64,000 bases of DNA. Origin: Larimichthys crocea. Lineage: Eukaryota > Chordata > Actinopteri > Sciaenidae. Positions within the stretch are counted from its first letter, which is position 1, and every line of letters starts with the position of its first letter. Below, piece after piece: positions 53,131-64,000 of this stretch. The stretch lies in assembly GCF_000972845.2 (NCBI RefSeq), contig NC_040021.1, positions 11,188,908 to 11,252,907 on the forward strand, in the 5' to 3' direction. The notes below the pieces were generated by a model. The model was not told the origin of the DNA, ran no database searches, and saw only the letters and a list, made by a program, of their open reading frames with translations. The position numbers and the translations under genes were made by a program.

Positions 53131-54399
53131 GGTCTGAAAGAATTTGATTGTGCTGCTCTGTTTGATAAACAATAAACTGTGAAAAAAGAGAATTTTTATA
53201 TAATTTCTTTTCAGTATGAATTAAACATATGCATGCATTGGTGCAATAATGTCATTCTTGCATACATAACGTGAAGAAAAGGTCTTTATTTGTCAGTGCA
53301 GCGTGTTGAGATGATGAAGAGGTTCCTCTTTAATAAAAAACTGCACAGGCTGAGGCTCTCCACGACTTTACAGTAAAGCTGGAAGTTGCCTGACCACAGA
53401 TCAGTTATGCAGGGAGCCACATGTCCCAGTGGGACCACAGCCATACATTTATCATGCCTGTTTGCCTGTTGTGGAAAAACAAAATCCACATAAATATATG
53501 TAAATATAAGTAAACAGAGTGTGAGATCCCTTGAGCCGATAGGCTGCTTTGAATTTCATTACGCAACAAGCTGTCCGGTGGTTATAAACGATCCTCATGA
53601 AAGAGAAGTGATTGTTCGATATGATAAAGATGAAATGTAATAGTTTATGCCACCCTGAATCTGATTGTAACGTCCACACTATTAGAAAAGCTGATAAGAG
53701 CATTTATGACTATTTGCTTTGTGTCATAAAGGGAAGTGGGCTGTTTGATTAATATGAGCATCTGGCTGGCTACAGGTTCAACAGACTGTGTTGTTGCATA
53801 TAACTTACACAGCCGGTAATGGGCTGCTTTATATACTAAAATGTGAGCTGTCACAGGTGTGAGATAAGCAGAATTATGACTAACACATTCTGCATTTACA
53901 AAGTATAATGTTGGATATGCATGCTGTGTAAATGTACGTGAGTAATGTTTTTGTTTTCACTGAAGAAATATAACTTAGATGGCAAGATGCTATCTGCTCG
54001 TATAGCCTATACAAAAGTGTAAAATAGGTTGGTTTCCACATTTAAAAAACATATAAATCTTGCTCATAGTTATGCTGCAGGAATGGATTATACCATATCT
54101 TCACCAATACAGTATCTGGTCAACATTTCTACACACCTATGCACCTTTTATCATATTTAGCCTAATCCTTCATATGCAGGGAATTCTTACCAGTGAAACA
54201 AAAGGGAACTCCATCGCTGTACTGCATATGACAAAAGTTGTAGAAATCCTTTTGTTGCTCAAGCTGGAGCTGCATGAAAGTTGCTGAACATTGCTGTGAA
54301 CCGTGCTGCTGTTCGCTATTGTTACCTTGGTTTGTTAGTCAGCTTAGAGCACCAAGAAGCGTCAGTGTTTGAATAGAGGGTTGTCAGGTCTGGGGTGCA

Positions 54400-54600
54400 G
54401 GGGATTACTGATGAGGAGTGATGCCAGTGTCATGCCAGAACCTGAGCTGGGCAAGCAGGCAATGTAATTGGGCACAGCAGTCTCTATGGACATGATAGCA
54501 GAGGTGAAGAGACTGAAGAGGACGTTGAAGGAGGAAGCTAAGAAGGGTAAAAGAGAGAGTGATTGTGAGAGGCCACTGGACAAGAATAAATCTCTGACTG
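54400..54600 (-). repeat. Dispersed repeat, copy 2
   Basis: Reverse-strand relative of 46460-46600. On the minus strand it contains GTCCATAGAGACTG, ATTACATTGCCTGC and GGTTCTGGCATGACACTGG. The plus-strand copy has the same landmarks with similar spacing over roughly 120 bases. Confidence 0.5.
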
Positions 54601-55509
54601 ACTTTCAGTTGTTGACAAGAGCTTCATGAAGTAAAAGGCTGAGAGACATTAGCTGGCTGCTATGTTGTTGCCCTTACTTGGCTGTTTGGCTGTTAGCAAA
54701 GTTGTAGACTAGTTTCTGATCATAAGTAACATAGTCATAACGGATACGCGTGTACAACTGTCATATTTACAACAGTGGTATTACGCTCTAATTGCAAAAA
54801 ATACCAATTTCTACAAAATGTTGCTTTACTTTTTTAATACAAATGTGATGAATTTGCTGTCATTTGGCAGTCTGAAAAGGTGACGGTTCATAACCAAAAA
54901 GGCTGTTCTGTCTAGTTTTGGTTCTCTGATTGACATTTGAATGCACAATGGAGGTGAATGGAGGTCAGAGGCTGTTTGCCAAGGGATATGTCCGGTAAAT
55001 GTTATGACATTGAACTGAGAAGCTGTAAACTATATAAATAATCATACACATGATCCATTAAAACTGCTGCAAAGAGGAATATTGCACAAAAAAGCTGATG
55101 CCTGAGATATGATAATGCAGTCTTCAAAGATGCAGAAAAAAATGTTTTATTTATAATAAATCACTTTTGAAAAAGCATGCCAGCCATCTGGGTTTTATTT
55201 GGGGAATTCCAATCTGATGCATAATATTATTGTGGAAAACAGAAACAGCTAATTTAGTGCCCACGATGAACAGTGTGCACATATTACAGACTGATTTCTC
55301 ATCACCCTCGCATGTGAATCAAAACATAATGGAGAGAAGGTCCTCACCAGTAACCAAACACCTATTCATAAATTCAGTGGGGTCCATTAAAGCCCATAAT
55401 CTGCATTTAACTGCAACGGACAGTTTGCTATGTGTAAAACCACAGGTTACAACATGCTGCTACACTTGAAAGATCAATTATATTTCACATTTGGGAGTTA
55501 AACCTGTTA

Positions 55510-55593
55510 TAATACACCAAATTCTTTGATTAAATGTTTTATTTATTTCCTTAATACACCAAATTCTTTGATTAAATGTTTTATTTATTTCCT
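55510..55593. repeat. Perfect 42-bp tandem duplication
   Basis: The 42 bases at 55510-55551 (beginning TAATACACCAAATTC, ending TTATTTCCT) are repeated without a change at 55552-55593. Two copies only. Confidence 0.95.
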
Positions 55594-56559
55594 AATTTTT
55601 CCGTAGAAAACAGGGATTTTACACAGGGAGTGTGTATGTATTTAAAGCTTCAATGTTTTTTTAATTATTATTATTGATTAATCTACCAATTATTTTTCTT
55701 AAATATTCTATCCGTTGATCAAAATGTTGCAGCTCTTAGCTTATTAATTAACAGGAAGGATGGATGTGTGCTTCAGCTAAACTGAACAAGGTGAATCTGC
55801 ACATTGGACACCATGGGATGCTGTTATTGGATGTCCATTTGCCAATATCTGCCTGCTACTCCAGAATCTCCCTAATGGCCCCAGCTCATCCTCGACTGTA
55901 ACACTCAAACATAAAATTATCTAAAAATTGACCATTCATCTTTGGACTCAACCCATATACGTTTCATGATCCTGATGTCCCACTGACATGGTCCAAACCC
56001 CTCTGTGCCAAATGTATTGACAGCCATCAATGTTAGACTTGATCAAATGCTACCGCACCAGTCAGAGGCCATCAGTGGTCAAGGCATCCTCATCGGCAGG
56101 ATCTATCGTCTCTATTTACACAGTCCATCCTCTTTAAACTGTGCTATTGATCTTGGCCTAGGTCATGGAGGTTTGGCATCAAGGTAGGGGAGAGGTGGAG
56201 GGGTGGTGGATGTGAGAGTAAGGACATAGGATGGAGAGAATAAGGACACAGAGGAAGAGGTTTCCCCATGGGTGTTTCTAGTGCCAGTTTCTTCTTATTT
56301 AGCATTTGACCCTGGTCTTGGCTTTACTGCTCAATGCGGCTGCCTTATTTTCAGCATATAGTCAATGGCTGTCAATATTTTGAATGAAGACTTGTCACTG
56401 CTCTTCAACAAAAGCTTAAAGATACTCTACACAAACAGACTAGATCTATTTGAGGTCAAAGGTTTAATTTTTTCCCAACATTCTTTTCACCCAGATTCCT
56501 TTTCTTGATTTTTTGCCAGGTCAATATCTGAGTGGAAAACGATATCAAACAACATGACA

Positions 56560-56890
56560 GGTGCTCTCTACCTCCACACTCGCTGTTCAATTATGGGCAT
56601 TTCTTGTGGTCGCCTGTTGCTGCCGTTATTCTACAGCTCCGCGCTTCAGTCCATTAGCAGCACCGCTGCCAGAGCAGAGCCGATAAACCATCTGGCCAGG
56701 CTCCTGAAACAGATAGCAGCCTCTTAATGGAGTGAAAAAGTAAAACCAATTAATGTCACATTAGCACATCACTAATAAGGCCTGCCCTCCAGTATGCTGC
56801 AGCGAGAATAATCGGTTGGTTCAGACTGAGATGCATCCTAACAACCCGAGCCACATCGCAACCCACTCTTAGCGCTGATACTGAACAAGT
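56560..56890. promoter_or_regulatory. Candidate regulatory block
   Basis: About 330 bases of balanced composition including CAATTATGGGC, CCATTAGCAGCACCG, TCTTAATGGAGTG, CCAATTAATGTCACATTAGC and GAATAATCGG. Non-coding and non-repetitive as far as I can see. Function is inference. Confidence 0.3.
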
Positions 56891-57247
56891 CTGTCTTGGG
56901 AGAATCAATTTCCACAAACAAATAAACACTTTTAGGTCAACTGAGCTTTCACTTAAAAAAGTAATGTCATGTTCTTTTAACGATATTATTTAATATTTTT
57001 TATTGCAATTATTTCAGTTTTGGCCTCAAAACAGCGCAACAAGCTGCCATATGACATATTATGACCTCATTTACATGCTAACAACATTAACATTCATTTG
57101 GAGTCATGTGCCTGACCACTTGGTGAAAGTAAGTCCAGTATTCACTGTTTTGATTTGTTTTGTTCACTCTGTTTGTGGCCTCCACCACCACCTGAGCAAA
57201 ATTTCCGGTTCTGTAGCAGATAAATGATTCGCTGAATTATTAACATG

Positions 57248-57332
57248 AAAATGGTAAACACAGTAAACCCACTGTACTTGCCCAACTTCCAACACACAGG
57301 ATGTTGGGCAAGTACAGTGAGTTTACCATTTT
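57248..57332. repeat. Inverted repeat (hairpin) with about 30-bp arms
   Basis: The left arm 57248-57287 and right arm 57302-57332 are reverse complements except for a roughly 9-base insert in the left arm. The shared core is CACTGTACTTGCCCAAC, with AAAATGGTAAAC at the outer edge. The loop is about 14 bases. Confidence 0.85.
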
Positions 57333-57384
57333 CAACGTTTTTTTATTTCAAAAAGAGTTTTTGCTCATAATTTCGTTTTACAGT

Positions 57385-57580
57385 GCTTTGAAATGACAAT
57401 AAAGAGATCTTGAATCTTGAATCTTGAAGTCTGGAGCAACTGGACTGTTTGAAGATCCGTGAAGACGTTTCTGAACTGAACTGAGAACGGAAGAAGCTTC
57501 TTGGATGAGAGTTGCCCCAGACTTAACCCTTTTTGGAGAAAGATGACCTGGACGACCGAGAACCTTCACAGAATACATTT
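57385..57580 (+). mobile_element. Fish interspersed-repeat remnant with TTGAATC tail
   Basis: GACAATAAAGAGATCTTGAA followed by two more TTGAATC-type units looks like a retroelement tail. Downstream, GAAGAAGCTTCTTGGATGAG is a motif I recall from interspersed repeats in many teleosts. No ORF. The hairpin just upstream may belong to the same insertion. Confidence 0.45.
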
Positions 57581-58257
57581 TCAACATCAACATTTGCTAA
57601 TTAGCACTGAACAGAAAGTGCAGTTGAGGCTGATGGGAATGTCATTCACAGCCCCAAAGTATTTGAAACATTGACATTTTGACCTGATAATGGTATTACA
57701 TGAAAAGTGAGAGGATCATCAAACATATTGCAGCTCATCCTGAGATGGAGCATAAATGTCTGTAATATATGTAATGCAATAGGATAATTCACTCAAAAGC
57801 ACAAATGTGAGCTACAGGAAAAGCCAAGAGATCAACAAAGTCTGAATGTCAATGTCAAAATTTCATGGCAATCCATTATGGAAACAAAATACCAAAGTCC
57901 AAAGTGATGGACTGACCTGCATCGCCATCCTAAGAGTGATGGTGCTAAAAATATACATCACAGCTGCTTTAAAGAAAATTAAGAGAAGCACACATTAAAT
58001 GATCAAAAATAAGAACTTATATAACAAGATATTATCCTCACTGACAACACACCAACCTATCTTTTATATATCAACATTTTTTAAACAAGAATGACATAGA
58101 TGCCATTTGTCACAATGGCAGCGATATGCCGGCATATGGAAGAGTAATCTGTGCTGAATATTTGTTCCAAGCTCTCATGTTTTCTCTTGAACACCAAAGG
58201 CAGAAATCAATAATAGATGTCATTCAGTCTCTATAAGAGACACCTACTTTACAGTAT

Positions 58258-58279
58258 CTGTGTGTGTGTGTGTGTGTGC
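58258..58279. repeat. (GT)n microsatellite
   Basis: Ten GT units followed by GCG. Confidence 0.9.
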
Positions 58280-58489
58280 GTCTTCTGGCCTCCCTGAATA
58301 CACCACTTTGTTGCAGTGACCTCCCTCACTTTCAGCTCTTGTCTTTGAGCTGTAATTCAAACTTCACACAACAGCAGCCTCGTCTCAAGAGCTTTTCCAA
58401 AAAACAATACACGTCCTCTCTGGTTTGAATGAGACTGGGGTTTTAAGATCTGGCTTAATTGTTGTCTTTTGCCCGTGTTTAATTATAAA

Positions 58490-58690
58490 AACACCAAAGC
58501 ACTGTCATTGCTGCTGTCTAATTCCACCATGTTCCGCTAATTATGTTGTGTTAATGGAGGTTTTTCTGTTGCGGCGTCACACTCATTAACTTAGCGGTGA
58601 CACCGCCCTTAATTGCATAAGAGGCCATTAAGTCACTTTTCTTTGATTAAAATTATTGCTTCTTTATAAACATCAACCCTGACACTAACT
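58490..58690. promoter_or_regulatory. Candidate regulatory block rich in TAAT cores
   Basis: Within 190 bases there are CTAATTCC, GCTAATTATG, GTTAATGG, CATTAACTTAGCG, CTTAATTGCAT and GATTAAAATTATTG, interspersed with GGTGACACCGCCC and GCGGCGTCACAC. Spacing is regular and the block is neither simple repeat nor coding. Function is inference. Confidence 0.35.
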
Positions 58691-59489
58691 GGTTCAAAGC
58701 ACATGAAACAACTTAAGACATAGCTTTCATCACAAAGTGCTGCATGTTGTCTTTTCTATCTTTCCGGGAGACATAAGCAAAATGTAAAAAGTTGCTATCT
58801 TTCATATTTCTAAATGTAATATCACAGATTCACATTCAGAAAACCTCTGCATCACAGCTGCAGATACCAACACAGAGAAAAACCTGCACACAATGACTTC
58901 TTCCATATCGAGGGAAATATGTGTCACTTGCTGCTGCGTGCTCTTGTTGCAGATACAACACAGCTCTGTAGGTTTAATAAGGATCAGTCTGGAGAAAGAG
59001 AAGCTCTACAAACCTCCAAAATGTCAGACACTGCGGTATCATCACTCACAGTAAATGGGCTTCTTTTCCCAGCGTCTTTCCCTTTGTCTTTTTTGTTGTG
59101 ATCCTCCTGGGTCCGGAGCACAGCGGTGATGCTGTGAACTGATATGCAATTATTTAAAGCAGCTCATAAAACACAAACTTCCAAGTCAACTGACGGAGCA
59201 ACAAACGGATGCGTCTTTGCAAAGTCAGTGACTGAACTGGATTTATGTAGAATTTAAGTTATCCTGTTTGAGGCGAAGGCAAAACCCACCATGGTCAAAT
59301 CAATAGCACTGCCTGCCACCATGTTTTAACATCTCAAAGTTAATATCAAGCAGACCTCCATTTAACATAAGGCCCAGAAGAGACAGAAAACAGACTGACA
59401 CCACCACTGCTTTCCAATCCCCAGAACCCCTGTTCCCATACCCACACATGCCCTCAATTACCCTATGAGCACCACATGTGCAACATCAT

Positions 59490-59625
59490 TAATAAGATCC
59501 ACTAATAATGGTGGCGGGCTCCATTGGCCGTGAGTGAGATTTGACTAATTACTGTAATTGTATTGGAGTCATGCTCATTAAATATGAAAATTGTGTTCTG
59601 TGAAATGAATGGGGTTTCATGATCA
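59490..59625. promoter_or_regulatory. Candidate regulatory block
   Basis: Contains CATTAATAAGATCC, CACTAATAATGG, GACTAATTACTGTAATTG and CTCATTAAATATG within about 100 bases, without repeat structure or coding frame. Same reasoning as for the 58.5 kb block. Confidence 0.3.
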
Positions 59626-59730
59626 CTCTTGTATGGACAGGCAAGAAATAAATTAGAGAACAGTTTCTCATTGCACAATTAACTACAGCACACACAGCTA
59701 CCTGCCACACCCTGCAGTCTGGTAATAAAA

Positions 59731-59757
59731 TGTGCGTGCGTGTGTGTGTGTGTGTGT
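59731..59757. repeat. (GT)n microsatellite
   Basis: About 13 GT units with early GC interruptions. Confidence 0.9.
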
Positions 59758-59759
59758 TG

Positions 59760-62700
59760 TTTGCCAGTTTGCCATTACTTGTTGCTTATGATTTTATTTA
59801 CACACACTGTACGCATCACCTGCTTGGCCATGAAACGTGGAAATGTTAATATATTATATTGCACAGAGCAGATAATTGCAATTGTAATTATTTTTTCAGT
59901 ATTTTTTCATATGATTTCATATTATATGTGTATCTTATGTCAAGTGTTTTCCCCTTTTCCAGTATGGTCGTCGGTATGAATGAACATAAGACACACAAAA
60001 CATCTTTTTATTACTATTTTGAAAACCTAGAAATGCTTAATCTTTTTTTTTAATGCCTGTGCAACCATGTGGTGTGACCACTGTCATATTTGAAGTAAAA
60101 CAACCCTGTTTGCAAGCAAGCAACTGTTAATTCACACCCCTAAAATCCATGTTATATCAGGCACTCATGACATTTCTTACTATAAGCTATTAGCGACGAA
60201 CAACTTCCAATCCAAACACAGCAGTCTCCTCCCTTCAACAAGATGTGCCTGTGACTCTTTACTGTAACTTTTGTTCATACTTCTTTCTATCATCTCTGGG
60301 GATTTAAGCAGCTGTCAGGACTCCATAGCCTAGACGACAGCGTCTGGGAGTGGCTACGTCCCCAAGGAGCAGAGCATCTTTTTTCCCCCCACTACTCTTG
60401 TTTCTGCATGCTCAAGTTGTTTGAGAAATCTTGCAATGCAAATGTGGTACTTACCTTTTACCGCCCAGTAACAAAACTGTGTCACACTTGGAGCCTTCTG
60501 TGAAAGCCCTGATTTTGTCTGAGGAGATATAGAGGTGAGGAGAGGCAGGTAAACAAAGCATAATGTGGAGGTCAAATGCTAATGAGTGCTCCATTTGTTA
60601 CGTCTGGCTCTCTCCAAAGGCAAAGTAACAATGCCAGAGGTACCCAGACATAATAAATCATCCAAATAAATAATAAACTTTAAGGATTCAGAGAAGACTT
60701 CATATTCATTGTGTCACCTCAAATGGATTTGCAGACAAGTCCTGATTTCTCTCATGTGGCCTTATTTCAATTGTCCCATTTTAAACTGTGAGCTTGAGAC
60801 AGCAAGATGCTTGCAAGTCCATTTTCAGGCCTAAAACGCTCTCATATAATTTCCATCTGCTCACTGGTTAATAGGGTAAGACCAGAGAGAACCCCACTAT
60901 GAACTGTAATATAACTTGCTTTAGTTGAGATACATAACGCTGCGAGACTTGAACAGATGCAATGCCATGCGGGGTTTGCAGCTGTTGCGAGGCCTTAGAA
61001 AACCCACAGCTGTCCCCTCTCTGTCTGAGTCCCCAAGTAAAAGGAGAGACTGAAAGACGGACGTGACTGATGAGGCGACGAAACATGCAAAGAGGCAGGT
61101 GGATGAGGAGTAACACAGGTAATAGAGTGCAGCATTTCAATGCATATCTGACCCTTTTGTTTCCTCACTCCATGCACTCTCTGCACACCAGAGGCACCGT
61201 CGCTCAGTCACTGTGGCTACCTATAGATGGCGCTCAATTCATTTTGAAAACACACTGGCCTTTCTCGGGGGCTGTCCATCACAAAGTGCCACAGACTGCA
61301 TGGTGGTGGGGATGAGCTGCGGAGAAAGGCACCCTTACCTGTCCTTGAGCCAGGCGACAGAGGAAAAAAAAAAAAAGAGTAGATTCAGCATGTATGTACG
61401 CTGTAGCCGGGAGCCATAAATCATGACCTTCTTCAATTTACACAGGGAGCATATTGATGGTTTCCTATCTCCTTCACTCACTTTCACCTAGTTACATTGT
61501 CTAAGACAACACCACTCTGGGTAACCATGACTGACACTTTACAGCCTATTCTCAGTGGACTATCACCTCAGCCGCTGAATAATCCTCACATGAGTCAAAG
61601 GAAGGAGTGTGAGCGTACGGCAGCGGAGCTAAAGCCGATGGTGACAGTACAAGGTTGTACTAACAGTGCGATCATAGATTTTCTGAAAGAGGTAGGCAAC
61701 AAGGTTGGCTGATTAACAGACCGCAGTGTGACAGTGTCAATGCCCCTTCTTTAGCACAGACAGGCCTGACGACTAGTGACGATTTAAGGAGAATAAAACA
61801 TGGTTTACAAGATGGAAAGTCACTCTGAGGACAGTGGGCCATGCCCTAATTCCTTTCTAAGACTGAAAACAGAGAGAAAAAAACAGACTCACAATGCTAC
61901 GAGAGAAGAGCTGCAATGATGAGAAGTTCATGAGACAAGTGTTTTCTTCTGTTTCTGACCTTCTTTTACTTTCCTTGCAGTTTATTTCTCAGCAGTGTCA
62001 CTGAATAACAACTCTACATACTGGTAATGCTGACATACTGTGCAGAACAACCCACAAGTTAATACACAGTTGCTATTTCCAGCAATAATGTGGAGTGGCG
62101 GGCATAGCCGTGCCAAGAGAATAAATAAAAAATGAAAAAGTGACAAGCCCATTTATATGTTTAATTCAATCTTCTGTTGAGAGATCTTTTCGCTGGACAT
62201 CATAGTTGATTTTGTTTAGGGGAATGGTTTGTGGCAGGCTGATTAAACACAGACTTACTCCCCCAACCCCCCATACTGGCTGAAGTTGAAAGCCCAGTAA
62301 ATGAAATGACTTCCACAGGATTGCACCACAAAGGAAGGGAGTGTGTCAGATGTGCATTCAGCCAGTGTTGTAGCCAACACAAGGTCAAACGGGACATTGT
62401 GTAGACAGCTAACCAACTGACAGTCGGAGCAGGAGGATGCCGTTACACCCCCAAGGCACCGTCAACGTACAAGTGCACATAGACACACGCATGCATACAT
62501 ACATGATTGGTCATGCTAGGCACCATTTGACTGTACATTTCTCACCCTGAGATCAGCACGAGGCTCTACTTCAAAACTGGATATAGAAGCCTCACAATGT
62601 CGACGATATTATTATGTTGATATCTGCTGAATAAAAACTATTCAGCAAATTTTTTTATATGACATTAATAGTTAAAGATAACAGCACATCACAAAAAATA

Positions 62701-63760
62701 ATTTAAATGTCACTTTATGTTAAATGCTAAAGAAACTAACAGCCAGCCTTGCTTTGGAGAGACTTACTCTCAACAACAAACCATTGCCTATTTTATAATA
62801 ATGTGTGTGCATTTAACAGCAAATTAAATTTTCAAATTTACATATTACATTTACGGTAGGTAATTGTTAATATGATTATATGTCATATTGTGTAGTCTTG
62901 TGTCATCATCTTGCAATTTTATCTTCTTGTTAAAAGCATGAGCCGTCTTATTCTGTTTCTTCAAGCGTGTATCAAAGTGGTGCTTAAAAACCTTTACAAA
63001 CCTAAAGGATACTGTTTTATTGTTATTATTACACAGTACATTAGTTTATGACTTTATAGGTTTCAAATCATTTTACCAAAACACTGCAGTTGAAAATTTG
63101 CCACCTAGCTAACACTGTAACATTTACAGAAATGTTGATTCATGTTTGTTGTCCTCCTCATCAATAAATAAATGAAAATTGAGGCAATAATCAATAAATA
63201 CATGCATCCAAAAATCGATGCAGATGATGCATAAAAATAGAAAAAAAAACCCACATCCTGCCGTCTTGTTGCTGGTTCTTCCTTTATCATGCGATTACAT
63301 GACAACATTTAGATCACAAACGGTCTTCCTCTGGTCTGAGGGTTGTGGTCAGGATAGGATGAAGACCACATGGATCAAAACATTGTCACGTTCATGTAGA
63401 ATAAACCGGACAGCAGTATGTGGGTGTCTCCTGCCATCAATAAAGGACAATGTAAAGCTGACGTAAATATGGTACAGAATGTGTTTGCGTCTTGGTTCCT
63501 TCCCATGTTTGTTGACTTGAAGATAAAGAAATAATTTGCAGAGAAGTACATAAACCATGTGATTTTATTGTCACTGTACATTCAGTGCACCGTTAGATCT
63601 GACTCACTCCAAAAAAAAAAAAAAAGCATATATTTACACATGGGTACATTATAGGCATGAACACAACAAACAAAACACAAGAAAATGTCACACAATAACT
63701 GTCCAGTGAAACCCAGCTGTGGTTGACCAACATTTTCACATTTTTTCCCACCAGGACTTT
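59760..63760. other. Non-coding desert, right end
   Basis: No exon is supported. Short frames such as 61070-61315 and 61497-61712 have no domain, no splice context and no repeat. A 12-13 base A run sits near 61363-61375. An A+T-rich stretch spans 62580-63250. Confidence 0.5.
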
Positions 63761-63761
63761 G

Positions 63762-63764
<3 letters not shown>

Positions 63765-63831
<67 letters not shown>
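63765..63831. repeat. Long (GT)n microsatellite
   Basis: Thirty-three uninterrupted GT units, the longest pure dinucleotide tract in the window. On the minus strand it reads as a poly-Thr/His frame, which is an artefact. Confidence 0.97.
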
Positions 63832-63832
<1 letters not shown>

Positions 63833-64000
63833 ATAGTTACCCTGTCCATTTTTTCCAAGCATAGGGTAAGTTTATAATTAAAATGAACCAAATCTCCCTT
63901 TTAACTTGATTCATATATCACAATTGCTAACATATTGCTTTTGAGGGGAGTAAACCTCTTGGGTAATCACATGTCTACGGTACATACACCAAGCAGGGTC

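Larger units (their letters stand above)
53131..56550. other. Non-coding desert, part 2
   Basis: No coding exon was found. Apart from the dispersed repeat copy and the 42-bp duplication, 55660-55740 resembles the TGATTAAT...TTGCAGC repeat seen at several places in the window. The rest is unassigned. Confidence 0.55.

Noticed and set aside
61497..61712. 71-codon plus-strand ORF in the desert
   Set aside because: No domain, no splice partner and no sign of family similarity; consistent with chance in this length of sequence.
63593..63862. Minus-strand ORF with a long Thr/His run
   Set aside because: Translation of the (GT)n microsatellite at 63765-63831.

Overview
The window is vertebrate nuclear DNA, and the gene structures and repeats point to a teleost fish. 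Genes are split by short introns with GT/AG ends, intergenic sequence is A+T rich, and microsatellites and small transposon remnants are common. There is no bacterial operon layout, rRNA, tRNA or CRISPR array that I can see. Five protein genes can be rebuilt exon by exon in correct phase: jdp2 (+, 2581-3921), an lrrc74a-like gene (+, 6338-9270), dlst (-, 14657-20464), prox2 (+, 21448-26603) and ylpm1 (-, 29790-48140). The splice models give 163, 444, 450, 615 and 1999 residues, and each set of exon lengths sums to a whole number of codons.

Layout. Bases 1-2557 are non-coding sequence upstream of the first jdp2 coding exon, probably a 5' intron. jdp2 and lrrc74a follow in the same direction. 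Opposite the lrrc74a tail (about 9970-10720, minus strand) lies coding-like sequence that I do not recognise. After 4 kb of non-coding DNA, dlst and prox2 stand head to head, about 1 kb apart between start codons. ylpm1 converges on prox2. From 48.2 kb to the end I find no coding exon. That 16 kb stretch holds transposon debris, simple repeats and several blocks rich in TAAT/ATTA homeodomain-type cores, which look like candidate regulatory elements.

The ylpm1-prox2-dlst block, including relative orientations, matches human 14q24.3 as I know it, with jdp2 from the same chromosome band. The genes do not form a pathway. JDP2 is an AP-1 repressor, LRRC74A an uncharacterised LRR protein, DLST the E2 of mitochondrial 2-oxoglutarate dehydrogenase, PROX2 a Prospero-type homeodomain factor and YLPM1 a nuclear RNA- and PP1-associated ATP-binding protein.

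I did not find a convincing undescribed biological system. The points most worth checking are the unrecognised minus-strand ORF near 10 kb, an in-frame 18-nt candidate microexon in prox2, two coding tandem repeats in ylpm1, a TIR-bounded element at 27.6-28.3 kb, and the homeodomain-site-rich blocks in the 50-60 kb desert. All conservation statements are inference, because no alignment could be run.
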